In this document: positions 43,350-52,992 of the stretch, in pieces
Position numbering within the stretch: the first letter of the stretch is position 1
Layout of the letters: the number at the start of each line of letters is the position of its first letter
NCBI GenBank assembly: GCA_014379905.1
Contig: JACMKX010000020.1
Location: 1 to 64,000 of the forward strand
DNA length: 64,000 bases
Origin: Ferruginibacter sp.
Lineage (GTDB): Bacteria > Bacteroidota > Bacteroidia > Chitinophagales > Chitinophagaceae
Direction of reading: 5' to 3'
Position numbers and translations under genes: made by a program
The notes under the pieces: generated by a model
Database searches by the model: none
What the model was told of the DNA's origin: nothing
Seen by the model: the letters and a program-made list of their open reading frames with translations, nothing else

Positions 43350-44876
43350 CTAAAAATCTATCCTTGCAAAACCAATATTACCCCTGTATACACAAGGCAT
43401 TATTACCTGCCGGGCGCCTACCTGCTTCGACAAACGAGGCATAAATTCAAATCCCGCCTCACGGCTCTTAATAGTAGGATACCTGAAAAAATTACCATAA
43501 GGAGAAACACTGTGATTGGAAATAAGCTGCGAATTCCTGCCCTTTTCTATAAAAAGAAAATGTATCTCTCCACCGGCATTCATTGTTCCAAAAGATAGGA
43601 AACTATCATCATCATCATTTGTCTGGCTTTTAAGAATGGCATTGCTCCAGTCTAATTCCAGTGACTGCCCGAGATTAAGGATAAGTATTTTATCGTAATA
43701 ATATCTTGTAGTGGGTATATTATTGTTGTTGTTAAATGAATTGAACCTGTTGTACCTGTAATAAGGGCTGTACATATAATTATAATCATATGCAGAATAG
43801 GGATTGCTGTAAAGGTAATCCCACCTGTTCCACCTGTTATAACCGCCAATATTTTGGGTGGAGTATTCTTCTGCTACCAGTATGTAGCTTCCATCCTTTT
43901 TAACAAAAATATTTTTCAAAAAAAGATTGTCAAAAGCAAAACGAAATTGATTGGTCCCCGCCATTTTAGCCCGCAGCGAGTCATTAAAAATATTGACAAA
44001 GGATTTTACCTGTTTGTTTTGCCTGTTTATAACCGCCGAAAATAAACCGGCAATATTAGAGCTGCGCTTTTCGGGATAATAAAATGAATTAACAATAAAA
44101 TTATTATTAAGATTATCAATCTTGATACTTACCTCGTCTATAAATTTATTGCCGAGATCAATAGCCGTAGTTTCAAATCCGTCAGCCCCGGGACTATGCG
44201 TTACTACCTGCAATTGGCTGATGTTTTCCCTGGCGCCGGATTTGATTTCCCTTGTATAAAAAATACTTCCGTCATTCGCCACCTGGAATGGACTATAAAC
44301 TTCTTTTCTGTCATTGTAATCAAATACTGCCCGGGTACTATCCAGTAAATTCATATCTGCATCATATAACCTGGTCACTAAATGTAAAGTGTTGTTTTTT
44401 TCCAGCATTTTATACACCAGTATGCGCTTTTTATCTTCGCTGTAAACGGTGCTGTAAACGCCGTTGGGCGACCTTACACCAATTCTCAACGTATCCAGCG
44501 TAGTTACTTCACTTATCCTTTCTCCCACTGCATTCATTTTTACTGCTTTGCAATATAGTATCGCATTTTTTTGATGCTGATAAATCATTAAAAAATGATT
44601 GGGGTATGTGATAAAGTCTGCATTCAATATTTTATCGGGAACGAATTTGAGGCGTTCGTTGCTTAATTCCTTCATGTCTTTGTCAAAAACCTGTATAATA
44701 CTTCTCCAGGTAATGTTTTTAAATACTAGGTAATTAGGGCCTACCTTTCCAAGAATCTCAAAGTTAACCTCCCGCTCATTCTCTCCGCCATGCACAACAG
44801 AATAGGTGATATTTTGTGCATTGGACACCATGTTGATCAGCAGCGTTAGCAATACCGGGAAAATGACTCTTTTCAT
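43350..44876 (-). CDS. Secreted protein of unknown function with Tyr/Asn-rich insert
   Basis: About 508 residues from the chosen start MKRVIFPVLL (an in-frame ATG at 44915 adds 13). A signal peptide (hydrophobic to NMVSNAQ) is followed by a beta-rich, propeller-like domain that I cannot assign to a family. Near residues 360-410 (numbering from 44915) is an insert of low complexity rich in Tyr, Asn, Arg and Trp (YNRWNRWDYLYSNPYSAYDY, then YNYMYSPYYRYNRFNSFNNN), ending before TRYYYDKILIL. Exported, perhaps to the surface. No catalytic motif is visible. Confidence 0.65.
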   Translation of the reverse strand: MKRVIFPVLLTLLINMVSNAQNITYSVVHGGENEREVNFEILGKVGPNYLVFKNITWRSIIQVFDKDMKELSNERLKFVPDKILNADFITYPNHFLMIYQHQKNAILYCKAVKMNAVGERISEVTTLDTLRIGVRSPNGVYSTVYSEDKKRILVYKMLEKNNTLHLVTRLYDADMNLLDSTRAVFDYNDRKEVYSPFQVANDGSIFYTREIKSGARENISQLQVVTHSPGADGFETTAIDLGNKFIDEVSIKIDNLNNNFIVNSFYYPEKRSSNIAGLFSAVINRQNKQVKSFVNIFNDSLRAKMAGTNQFRFAFDNLFLKNIFVKKDGSYILVAEEYSTQNIGGYNRWNRWDYLYSNPYSAYDYNYMYSPYYRYNRFNSFNNNNNIPTTRYYYDKILILNLGQSLELDWSNAILKSQTNDDDDSFLSFGTMNAGGEIHFLFIEKGRNSQLISNHSVSPYGNFFRYPTIKSREAGFEFMPRLSKQVGARQVIMPCVYRGNIGFARIDF

Positions 44877-45021
44877 TTTACTTTTATTTTTAAATAGCAT
44901 GTTCTTCAATATCAAAAATAGATTTAATAAATTTATGCATAAATTATGATGCAGCAGGCGGTAATATTACATTAGGTAGACAAACAAAATGCCTGAAATG
45001 TTGTTTATCCAATAAATAATT

Positions 45022-45948
45022 ATGAGTACTATTTTAATTACAGGCGGAACCGGTATGGTAGGAAAAGCCCTGACGAGATACCTTAGTTTAAAGGGACACC
45101 ATATCATTATTTTGAGCAGGACTGCCAGCCAGAATAAAATAAATGACAATGTTGAGTTTGCTGAATGGAATGTTGAACAACAACAAATAGATATTGCTGC
45201 CGTACAAAGAGCAGATCATATTATTCACCTGGCAGGGGCATCCGTATTTGCTAAAAGGTGGACAACCGCCTATAAAAAGGAAATTGAAGAAAGCCGGACA
45301 TTGAGCAGCCGGTTATTGGCAAATACTTTAAGAGATCATTCCAATCAGGTAAAAACGGTGGTGAGTTCATCCGCCATTGGCTGGTATGGCGCAGACAAAA
45401 TACCAGGTCACTATTTTATAGAAGAAGAACCTGCCGACAGTGATTTTTTAGGAAGAACCTGTGCTGTTTGGGAACAAAGTATTGAACCGGCTACCCAATC
45501 CGGAGTGCGGTTGGTAATATTAAGAACAGGAATTGTGCTGAGCAATGGAGATGGCTTTTTAGCGCCCATTCAACAAGGTCTTCGCTTTGGTATGGCAACC
45601 ATTACCGGTAGCGGCAAACAGGTGGTGAGCTGGATACATATTGACGACTTGTGCAGGATGTTTTTATATGCTATTGATAACGGCTTAATGAATGGCGCTT
45701 TTAATGCCGTGGCCACCCATCCTGTAACAATGAAAGCACTTGTTTTAAAAGAAGCCGCATTAAAAAAAGGAAATTTTTTTATACCGCTCCACGTACCTGA
45801 TTTCGCATTAAAAATGGTGTTAGGAGAACGAAGTATTGAAGCATTAAAAAGTACAACTGTCAGTAACAATAAAATCAAAGACAGGGGATTTACCTTTCTT
45901 CATCCAACTATTGATGGGGCCCTGGAATCTCTTAATAACGAAAAATAA
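45022..45948 (+). CDS. TIGR01777-family epimerase-like oxidoreductase
   Basis: 308 residues of the extended short-chain dehydrogenase fold: ILITGGTGMVGKALTRYL at the N-terminus for NAD(P), IHLAGASVFAKRWT, SSSAIGWYGA with active-site Ser/Tyr, and the C-terminal family tail (LKSTTVSNNKIKDRGFTFLHPTI). E. coli YfcH and SulA-like cell-division-inhibitor homologues belong here; biochemical role unresolved. Its TAA stops at 45948 and the convergent ABC permease stops at the very next base. Confidence 0.9.
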   Translation: MSTILITGGTGMVGKALTRYLSLKGHHIIILSRTASQNKINDNVEFAEWNVEQQQIDIAAVQRADHIIHLAGASVFAKRWTTAYKKEIEESRTLSSRLLANTLRDHSNQVKTVVSSSAIGWYGADKIPGHYFIEEEPADSDFLGRTCAVWEQSIEPATQSGVRLVILRTGIVLSNGDGFLAPIQQGLRFGMATITGSGKQVVSWIHIDDLCRMFLYAIDNGLMNGAFNAVATHPVTMKALVLKEAALKKGNFFIPLHVPDFALKMVLGERSIEALKSTTVSNNKIKDRGFTFLHPTIDGALESLNNEK

Positions 45949-46770
45949 TTACAGGTCCGATTTTATAATTTTCCTCCTGCTCCACCATATAAACAAGGCA
46001 ACGTAAGCCAGTGCAAGCGCCAGGGTGAGCCAATGGTATTCTGTTGCAAAGGCTTTGCTGGTCATTGATTTAACCGGGTTCTCGGGAAAGAGCATTAAAC
46101 CATCAGCAGCATTCATGGGAAAATAACTACCCATGCTGCCCAGGTCAATTTTATCTACTTCCCTTAGTTTTACGCTCCATAGATCCAATAGCTGACCAAT
46201 AAGATTTTCGGCACCCAGGTATATGAAGAATACGCCAATTGCAAATCCTGTTCGTCTTATTAATACAGAGAAAAGAATAGCGGCCATATTATAGGTAAAG
46301 GCTTTCAGGAGTAAATAAAAGAGGAACTCAATTTTATTGAAAGAAAAATCTGAGCCTGATGCAAACCCAAAGATCAAAGCAGTTATAACTGCAATAAGCA
46401 AGGTCACCAATGCGAACACCGCGGCAAGCGTAATTTTAACATCAATGAATTGCCTTCTGCTCCAGCCATCGATAATATTTTGCCTGTTGGTTTTGTAAGT
46501 AAATTCATTGGTTACTAAAATGATCATTAGCATGGCCGGCAGAATAAGCAGGCAGCCGGTTACCCAGCTGGTAGTATGCCATACATAATCAAAATTATAA
46601 GGGCTGTAGGAACCAACCATTATTCCTGCCTGTGTATCTTTTACAGAGCCTACAATTCTGAGGGTGATGTAATTGCTGAGAAAAATTCCAACAATAAAAA
46701 AAATGCCTAAAATCTTGAATGCATTGTAGTGCTTTATTTTGAGCCATTCTACTTTTAACAGTTGTTGCAT
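45949..46770 (-). CDS. ABC-2 type permease
   Basis: 273 residues from the ATG MQQLLKVEWLKIKHYNAF at 46770; a longer frame starting at 46863 overlaps the ATPase gene and is not preferred. Six predicted transmembrane helices and the usual short cytoplasmic N-terminus (VEWLKIKHYNAFKIL) of ABC-2 exporters. It begins 16 bp after the ATPase gene stop. The pair should export an unidentified substrate, as in the LptFG-unrelated NatAB/ABC-2 group. Confidence 0.85.
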   Translation of the reverse strand: MQQLLKVEWLKIKHYNAFKILGIFFIVGIFLSNYITLRIVGSVKDTQAGIMVGSYSPYNFDYVWHTTSWVTGCLLILPAMLMIILVTNEFTYKTNRQNIIDGWSRRQFIDVKITLAAVFALVTLLIAVITALIFGFASGSDFSFNKIEFLFYLLLKAFTYNMAAILFSVLIRRTGFAIGVFFIYLGAENLIGQLLDLWSVKLREVDKIDLGSMGSYFPMNAADGLMLFPENPVKSMTSKAFATEYHWLTLALALAYVALFIWWSRRKIIKSDL

Positions 46771-46786
46771 GTATGCTATTGTTGGT

Positions 46787-47677
46787 TTAGGAATTAGTGA
46801 GTTCAAAGAATTTGCTTTCCAGGCTTTTTCGTTTAACCTGTATATGGTTGAGCACAACGCCATTGTTAAAGCAATGCTGGTTGATGGATTCCAGGTTGGC
46901 AGTGCCCGGTGGAAAATATAAGATCAGTTTTCCTTCTTCTTCCTTTGTACGGCTGAGGCCGGGTAAAGCATTTATTAGTTCTTTCAATTTAGCTGAGTTG
47001 GCAGCGCCCAATTCTACCATATCATCATTCACAAATATTTCATCCACATTACCCGACGCAACCAGGTCGCCTTGTTTTAAAATGGCCACATGTGTACAAA
47101 CTTTTTCTACTTCATCAAGCAGGTGGCTCGCCATGATGATCGTTTTGCCTTGCTGGGCAAGTTGTTTTATTAACGAACGGATCTCGGCAATACCAACAGG
47201 ATCGAGGCCATTGGTAGGTTCATCAAATACCAATACATCGGGGCCGCCCAGCAAAGCAGCGCCAATGGCCAGTCTTTGTTTCATTCCCAAAGAATAAGAA
47301 CTAAAAGGCGAATCTTTTCTTTTATAGAGATCAACGGTGTGCAACACTTGCTCAATATCTTCTTCTCCATGCCCTTTGATAGCAGCCGTTATCTTTAAAT
47401 TTTGCACGGCAGACAGGTAGTGATAAAAATTAGGTGTTTCCAATAAAGTACCTATCATCTTCCTGTGCTCATCCCTGGGTTCTTCATCAAATAATTTATA
47501 CCCGCCGCCTGAAGGTTTTAAAATACTCATTACAATACCTAGCATAGTGGTTTTACCACTTCCATTAGGACCCAATATACCAAATACTGAACCTTTGGGT
47601 ACCGAAAAACTGATACCTTTCAATGCTTTTATATGACCATAATTTTTGGAAAGATTTTCAACAGAGAGAATTGCCAT
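46787..47677 (-). CDS. ABC transporter ATP-binding protein
   Basis: 296 residues. Walker A GPNGSGKTT (about 35-43), Q-loop LLETPNF, signature YSLGMKQRL, Walker B VLVFDEPTNGLDP, H-loop ASHLLDE. A C-terminal extension of about 80 residues is typical of ABC-2-linked ATPases of the gliding/daunorubicin-like group. Upstream, a minus-strand metalloprotease gene is in divergent orientation relative to LURP-one; its partner permease follows 16 bp later. Confidence 0.92.
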   Translation of the reverse strand: MAILSVENLSKNYGHIKALKGISFSVPKGSVFGILGPNGSGKTTMLGIVMSILKPSGGGYKLFDEEPRDEHRKMIGTLLETPNFYHYLSAVQNLKITAAIKGHGEEDIEQVLHTVDLYKRKDSPFSSYSLGMKQRLAIGAALLGGPDVLVFDEPTNGLDPVGIAEIRSLIKQLAQQGKTIIMASHLLDEVEKVCTHVAILKQGDLVASGNVDEIFVNDDMVELGAANSAKLKELINALPGLSRTKEEEGKLILYFPPGTANLESINQHCFNNGVVLNHIQVKRKSLESKFFELTNS

Positions 47678-47744
47678 CTTGATATTTATTATTGGTACAA
47701 GATAGCAGATTTTATTTTTTATTGTTAAAAAAATTACAGGCGGT

Positions 47745-48398
47745 TCATTGCAGATGCTTATGGTGCCATATGGAACTAAAATCTCCTACAACGGCGGTGT
47801 TATTTTTATTGAAAGATAATTTATGAAAATAGAGATCGTCTATGTCTTTTTGCAACACTTTGCGGTGGGCTGGATTCATGGTGCCACCAATAGCCCCGGC
47901 AGCAGCAGCAGGATCGTATTGAAAGCCGGGATCTACCAGCGTACCCCTTGGATACATAATGCCTGGTAATCCTTTTCCTCTCAAATCAAGATCGTGCGGG
48001 TGTTCCAACCCGATGGTATGCCCAAATTCATGCGCAGCAGTAGTAGAATTATTGGAAAGATTGGCCAGTTTAAAATAGCCGGTATTGCAACCCAGTCCAT
48101 CTACAAAGGAAATATCTATAGAACTGTATTCTTCCACCCGGAAATAATTAAACAAGGGGTTGTCATTTTCAAATATGTCTTCCGGTTGAAGGTTGGGCGA
48201 ATACGCTGAAGTGATATTAAATACAACAGTGTAGGCAATCCCTTTAATTGTTACAGTAGCCTTAGGTTGTGTCCAGTAATTTTCAATTTCAAGCGCTACC
48301 TGCGTGGCTAAAACAGCGGAAGCAGCATCTCCATATAAAATGATATGTGCTCTTATCAGCAACAATAAATTTTGTTTATTTAATTCTGCCACACCCAT
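47745..48398 (-). CDS. Matrixin-like zinc metalloprotease
   Basis: 217 residues. The metzincin zinc motif HEFGHTIGLEH (about 122-132) is intact, and a Met-turn Met is seen in GIMYPRG about 15 residues later, so the active site looks complete. The region before it (SSIDISFVDGLG, GYFKLANLSNNSTTAAHE) agrees with peptidase M10. No signal peptide is visible in MGVAELNKQNLLLLIRAHII, which is unusual for this class: it may be cytosolic, exported by another route, or the true start may be elsewhere. Substrate unknown. Confidence 0.8.
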   Translation of the reverse strand: MGVAELNKQNLLLLIRAHIILYGDAASAVLATQVALEIENYWTQPKATVTIKGIAYTVVFNITSAYSPNLQPEDIFENDNPLFNYFRVEEYSSIDISFVDGLGCNTGYFKLANLSNNSTTAAHEFGHTIGLEHPHDLDLRGKGLPGIMYPRGTLVDPGFQYDPAAAAGAIGGTMNPAHRKVLQKDIDDLYFHKLSFNKNNTAVVGDFSSIWHHKHLQ

Positions 48399-48535
48399 GG
48401 TAAGGAAGCTTTATATATATGTTCGGTTTAAAAATTAAGAAGAGATCTATTCAAAGATAGTGAGCATTTGATAATACAAAAAGAGCGGTTGGTTACAGAT
48501 TATTTGTTTTATTTGCTTCTAAACCAAAATCAACA

Positions 48536-49150
48536 ATGCAAGAAACCAATCTCCTCGACAATGTATTTTACCCGTACCATTTCACTTTTAAGGTGGGAAC
48601 CATTCACAATGATTTTACGGCCAAAGATGCCACTGGTGCTACCAAGGCTTTTGTGAAACAAAAAATATTTAAGCTGAAGGAACACGTAGAAGTTTTTTCT
48701 GACGATACCCGGAGCGAGTTACTTTATAACATTCGCGCAAACCGGTGGCTTGATTTCAATACTACCTACTCGTTTACCAAACCCGATGGGCAAACCATTG
48801 GCCGCCTTGCACGTAAGGGCTGGCGCTCACTGTGGAAGGCTTCGTATGAATTATATGATGAAAGAGACCAGCAGGACCTGGTTATTCACGAAAAAAATGC
48901 CTGGACAAAAGTGATGGATGGTTTATTGAGCGAGGTACCTGTACTGGGTTTGTTTACCGGTTATTTATTTAATCCTGCCTATACCGTAAAAAGACCTGGT
49001 GGCACATTGGTGGCAACATTCACCAAGAAACCGTCTTTTTTCGGTAGGAAATTTGAACTCACACAGGATGCTCCCTTTGAAACCGGCGAAGAGCAGCGCA
49101 TTCATTTGGGATTGATGATGATGGCATTGCTGGAAAGAAGAAGAGGATGA
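48536..49150 (+). CDS. LURP-one-related (tubby-like) protein
   Basis: 204 residues with the twelve-stranded barrel pattern of the LURP-one/tubby C-terminal family (KVGTIHNDFTAKDATGATKAFVKQKIFKLKE; RWLDFNTTYSFTKPDGQTIGRLARKGWRS; YTVKRPGGTLVATFTKKPS). Family members in eukaryotes bind membrane lipids; bacterial ones are uncharacterised. No signal peptide. Transcribed away from the matrixin-like gene, so the 137 bp between them must hold both promoters. Confidence 0.75.
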   Translation: MQETNLLDNVFYPYHFTFKVGTIHNDFTAKDATGATKAFVKQKIFKLKEHVEVFSDDTRSELLYNIRANRWLDFNTTYSFTKPDGQTIGRLARKGWRSLWKASYELYDERDQQDLVIHEKNAWTKVMDGLLSEVPVLGLFTGYLFNPAYTVKRPGGTLVATFTKKPSFFGRKFELTQDAPFETGEEQRIHLGLMMMALLERRRG

Positions 49151-49351
49151 CGAAATAAGAAATAAGGAATAAAAAACAAAAAAGTTGAGAGTAGACTACT
49201 TGAAGGTAATCCACTACTGCTAACTTGCTGCTTTCATTCGTGTGTCAAAATTCGGGAAAAAAATAAGGAATAAGGAAGTGTCGTAATGCCCGCTTTCTTA
49301 TTCCTTATTAAATATTTCTTATGCCTTATTTACTATTTCTTATTCCTTATT
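49151..49351. repeat. Low-complexity inverted TTATTCCTTATT repeats
   Basis: The gap between convergent genes is full of variants of ttcttattccttatt in both orientations: aaataagaaataaggaataa at about 49155-49174, aaataaggaataaggaag near 49261-49278, then cttattccttatt and further copies near 49298-49352. Opposite copies can form long AT hairpins. A similar stretch recurs near 58670-58695. It may act as a weak bidirectional terminator. Confidence 0.7.
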
Positions 49352-51733
49352 TTAATTTCTTAAAGGCTTCCCCGTTTTCAAAATAGATTGTATCCTTTCC
49401 AGTGTTTTCTTTTCTGCACACAAGCTCAGGAAGGCTTCTCTTTCCAGGTCGAGTAAATATTGTTCGCTTACAAGACTTTGTTCACTAAGGTCACCACCGC
49501 ACATAACGTAAGCCAGTTTTTTAGCAACGGTTACATCGTGATCAGTTGCATATTTTCCTCTCCACATACCATTGATACCGGCATGCATGGCTCCCAATGC
49601 AGCACGACCCAGCACTTTAATATCATTGCGCTGAACCGGCATTACATACCCATCATCATATAAGCTGATGACGGCCTGTTTACCTTCGGCAATACGGCGG
49701 CCTATATTCACACTTACCACATCGGTTCCCCTGCGGTAAATGCCGAGGTCAAATGCTTCATGTGCAGCGGTGGCTACTTTTGCTGTTGCAATGGTTAAGA
49801 AACGGTTTTGTAAGGTGATGGTTTCCGGTTCGCCGGCATGCATTTCATCTGCGGCACGCAATATAAATTCTTTGGTTCCGCCGCCGCCGGGAATAACTCC
49901 GATGCCAACTTCCACCAAACCGGTATAAGTTTCTGCAGCAGGAATCACCTTATCAGCATGCAGGCTTAATTCGCAGGCGCCACCCAATGCCAATCCATGA
50001 GGTGCCACCACTACTGGTATAGAAGAATATCTTGCACGCATCATCGTGTTTTGGAACATGCGTATGGCCATATCAATTTCATCATAGTCCTGTTCAATGG
50101 CCAGCATAAATATCATGGCCACATTGGCACCTGCACTAAAATTGGAACCTTCGTTGGCAATCACCAGGCCCTTGTATTTATCTTCTGCCAGCGATATTGA
50201 TTTTTGAATTCCTTCCAATACTTCGCCACCAATGCTGCCCATTTTTGTATACCATTCGAGGCCTAAAACGTCATCTCCCAAATGATAAGTGCGGCAGGCG
50301 CTGTTTTTCCAAACGGTTTCGTTGGCAAAGTTCTTCATTACAATAAATGCCTCACCACCCGGCATTGTTTTATAAGCTTTGGTACTAACGTCATAGTATA
50401 AACGCTTCCTGTTTTCAACTTTGTAAAAAGTTTTTGCGCCAGAAGCGATCATGTCACCGATCCAGGGCGATACTGCAAAACCTGCAGCTTTCATTGCGTC
50501 GGTTGTTTTAGCAACACCCAATGCATCCCAGCTTTCAAAAGCGCCTATCTCCCAGCCAAAGCCTGCCATCATAGCATCATCCACCCGGTAAACTTCATCA
50601 CTTATTTCGGGAATGCGGTGAGAAATATAAGAGAATAACGCATAATGAAACTGGCGGTAAAACTCGCCAGCTTTATCTGTGCCTGCTGCTAACGCTTTTA
50701 TCCTTGTTGGAAGGTCTTCAATAGGCTTTGCTGTTTCCAGTGTAGCAAATTTTGGTTTTGCCCGTGGTTCATAATCCATCGATTGCAGGTTCAATACCTG
50801 TATATCCGATTTGCCATCTGCGCCTTTTATTTTTTTAAAAAACCCCTGGCCGCTTTTATCTCCCAGCCATTTCTTTTCTTCCATACCATTGAGCCATCCC
50901 TGGATGTTGAAGTAGGCACGGGCTTCATCTTCGGGGCAATTGTCGGCCACACCCTTAGCTACTTTTATAAGTGTATCAAGGCCCACTACATCTGCGGTGC
51001 GAAAGGTAGCAGATTTTGGCCTGCCGATCACGGGACCTGTTAATGCTTCAATTTCGTCTATGCTTAACTGTAAGTCGCCCATTATTTTCATAATGGCCAT
51101 CATGCTGAATACCCCCACCCGGTTGGCTATAAACGCAGGTGTATCTTTTGCCAGTACGGTGGTTTTACCAAGGTAGAGGTCGCCATAATTCATTAAAAAA
51201 TCCACTACTTCCGGATCCGTATACGGTGTTGGGATAATTTCCAATAAGCGCAGGTATCGTGGCGGGTTAAAAAAGTGAGTACCGCAAAAATGTTTTTTAA
51301 AATCTTCGCTTCGTCCTTCAGCCATCATATGTATAGGAATGCCGGAGGTGTTGGAAGTAATCAATGTACCAGGCTTCCGGTATTTTTCTACTTCTGTAAA
51401 AACAGCTTGCTTAATATCCAGCCTTTCCACTACCACTTCAATGATCCAGTCGACAGTAGCAATATCTTTCATATTATCTGTAAAATTTCCGGTCGTTATC
51501 TTCTTCACCACATTTGAATGATATACCGGGGAAGGGTTCGATTTAATGGCAGCTGCCAGGGCATCGTTTACAATTTTATTCTTATCAGCAGGCTTTGCAT
51601 CAGCGGCAATATCTTTTGGGGGAATATCAAGTAATAATACCTGCAAACCTACTCCTGCAAAATGGCAGGCAATACGGCTGCCCATTACACCGCTGCCTAA
51701 AACGGCAACTTTTTTTATCGTTCTTTTTGACAT
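49352..51733 (-). CDS. 3-hydroxyacyl-CoA dehydrogenase / enoyl-CoA hydratase fusion
   Basis: 793 residues. N-terminal NAD-binding hydroxyacyl-CoA dehydrogenase with VAVLGSGVMGSRIACHFA (9-26) and the segment TLITSNTSGIPI and HFFNPPRYLRLLEIIP, then an internal linker, and a C-terminal crotonase-fold hydratase with oxyanion-hole phrases SAGANVAM and PHGLALGGACEL and VGIGVIPGGGGTKE. The order (dehydrogenase first) is that of the FadN/fadB-like enzymes, opposite to E. coli FadB. It carries two steps of fatty-acid beta-oxidation. No thiolase gene is adjacent in the window. Confidence 0.93.
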   Translation of the reverse strand: MSKRTIKKVAVLGSGVMGSRIACHFAGVGLQVLLLDIPPKDIAADAKPADKNKIVNDALAAAIKSNPSPVYHSNVVKKITTGNFTDNMKDIATVDWIIEVVVERLDIKQAVFTEVEKYRKPGTLITSNTSGIPIHMMAEGRSEDFKKHFCGTHFFNPPRYLRLLEIIPTPYTDPEVVDFLMNYGDLYLGKTTVLAKDTPAFIANRVGVFSMMAIMKIMGDLQLSIDEIEALTGPVIGRPKSATFRTADVVGLDTLIKVAKGVADNCPEDEARAYFNIQGWLNGMEEKKWLGDKSGQGFFKKIKGADGKSDIQVLNLQSMDYEPRAKPKFATLETAKPIEDLPTRIKALAAGTDKAGEFYRQFHYALFSYISHRIPEISDEVYRVDDAMMAGFGWEIGAFESWDALGVAKTTDAMKAAGFAVSPWIGDMIASGAKTFYKVENRKRLYYDVSTKAYKTMPGGEAFIVMKNFANETVWKNSACRTYHLGDDVLGLEWYTKMGSIGGEVLEGIQKSISLAEDKYKGLVIANEGSNFSAGANVAMIFMLAIEQDYDEIDMAIRMFQNTMMRARYSSIPVVVAPHGLALGGACELSLHADKVIPAAETYTGLVEVGIGVIPGGGGTKEFILRAADEMHAGEPETITLQNRFLTIATAKVATAAHEAFDLGIYRRGTDVVSVNIGRRIAEGKQAVISLYDDGYVMPVQRNDIKVLGRAALGAMHAGINGMWRGKYATDHDVTVAKKLAYVMCGGDLSEQSLVSEQYLLDLEREAFLSLCAEKKTLERIQSILKTGKPLRN

Positions 51734-51845
51734 CTCGAAAATTAGTTAGTTAAACAACTATTTTTAAAAACCGAAGTTAGGATTTTTAAGATTATCAAAA
51801 ATCAAAACCGTGCAAAAAGAAGTTTTCTGTAAATGGCGATAATAT

Positions 51846-52961
51846 TTATTGGCAAGAGGAAGGCATTATTCTCGTAATTCCAACATTATTGGCGGGGGCA
51901 GCTACGAAGCCAGGAACCAGTACCACCCGTGAAGCCGATAAGGTTGCATTGGCGGAGCCATTAATAATATAATTTCCTCCATTGTTAAAATTACCGGCTA
52001 TAACAGACGTTTTGGCAATCTCCGTAAACGTACCTGAACTGGTTTGATCATTTACCAAAACAATATTATCAAATGGAACCAGGTAAGAATTTAGTGTAGT
52101 ATTGTTATCAATAGTAGTGCGCATTTTTTCATACTGGCCTGCGGTAAAGGTCGTTCGGTTACAACCATAATTAGCCCAGTAGCTAACAAAATTATTCATT
52201 TGTGGAGCATAGGCTGCAGCATTTGCATCCTGGCAACCAGGAGTTGTGTATGGAAATGTGCATCCGGAAATACCGGTACCACATCTTGTATAAGGATCAG
52301 CGGGCGTATCTGCAACTAAGTCGCCACAGGTTTCTCCGTTGCTGCCATCCACTAATTCACGGCAACCTGCATCTGAGCCATCCAAATCTGCCGTTCCCTT
52401 AAATGTGTGATGTAAACCTAACGCATGCCCCATTTCATGAATAAAAGTTCGACGGATGCCGAATCCGGCACTTCTTACAATCATGTGAGAAGATGGAACA
52501 TCCGGAGACCATCCATAAACACCGCTGTTTGAACTTGATCCATTAATAGTCGTCACAATAAAAACAGTGAAGGAACCAGTTACCAATTCGGGGGTAAAGT
52601 TAGTATAAGCCGGATAGGTAGGGGTTGTTACAGGATTATTATAGGTAGTGCTATTTCTTATTTCTATGCCTGAAATAACAAAACAGATTTCGCCGGTATT
52701 AAAAATTGTATTGGAAAATGCGAGTTCATTTTTTACTTCAGCTTCTGTCATGGCCAGACTGGTACCATCATCATCCGCATAAATAACAAGGTGCATTTTT
52801 ATCATTTTTACGCCTGCTCTCCTTTGCAAATTACCGTGGGGTATTTTCGAAAGAAAATCGGCAGCGGTATCTATGGTTGCACACTCTTCAATATTGTATT
52901 GAGCACTGGCATGGCTGCTTACAAGAAAAAGAAAAAATGCTATGCTTATTAAAGATTTCAT
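51846..52961 (-). CDS. Secreted M43-family zinc metalloprotease
   Basis: 371 residues. Signal peptide (1-20, SSHASAQ). Pappalysin/cytophagalysin-like catalytic domain with HEMGHALGLHHTF (about 175-187) and the Cys-rich loop (GCRELVDGSNGETCGDLVAD, CGTGISGCTFPY, CQDAN) normal for M43. The stretch after it, MNNFVSYWANYGCNRTTFTAG, is where family members normally have NFM.Y as the Met-turn; here the Met position is Val. A C-terminal beta tail (VVLVPGFVAAP) resembles the 'L.PGF.A' modules of Bacteroidota surface proteins. Probably degrades external protein. Confidence 0.88.
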   Translation of the reverse strand: MKSLISIAFFLFLVSSHASAQYNIEECATIDTAADFLSKIPHGNLQRRAGVKMIKMHLVIYADDDGTSLAMTEAEVKNELAFSNTIFNTGEICFVISGIEIRNSTTYNNPVTTPTYPAYTNFTPELVTGSFTVFIVTTINGSSSNSGVYGWSPDVPSSHMIVRSAGFGIRRTFIHEMGHALGLHHTFKGTADLDGSDAGCRELVDGSNGETCGDLVADTPADPYTRCGTGISGCTFPYTTPGCQDANAAAYAPQMNNFVSYWANYGCNRTTFTAGQYEKMRTTIDNNTTLNSYLVPFDNIVLVNDQTSSGTFTEIAKTSVIAGNFNNGGNYIINGSANATLSASRVVLVPGFVAAPANNVGITRIMPSSCQ

Positions 52962-52992
52962 TTTTACATTTTTATTTTACAAATACCGTGGC

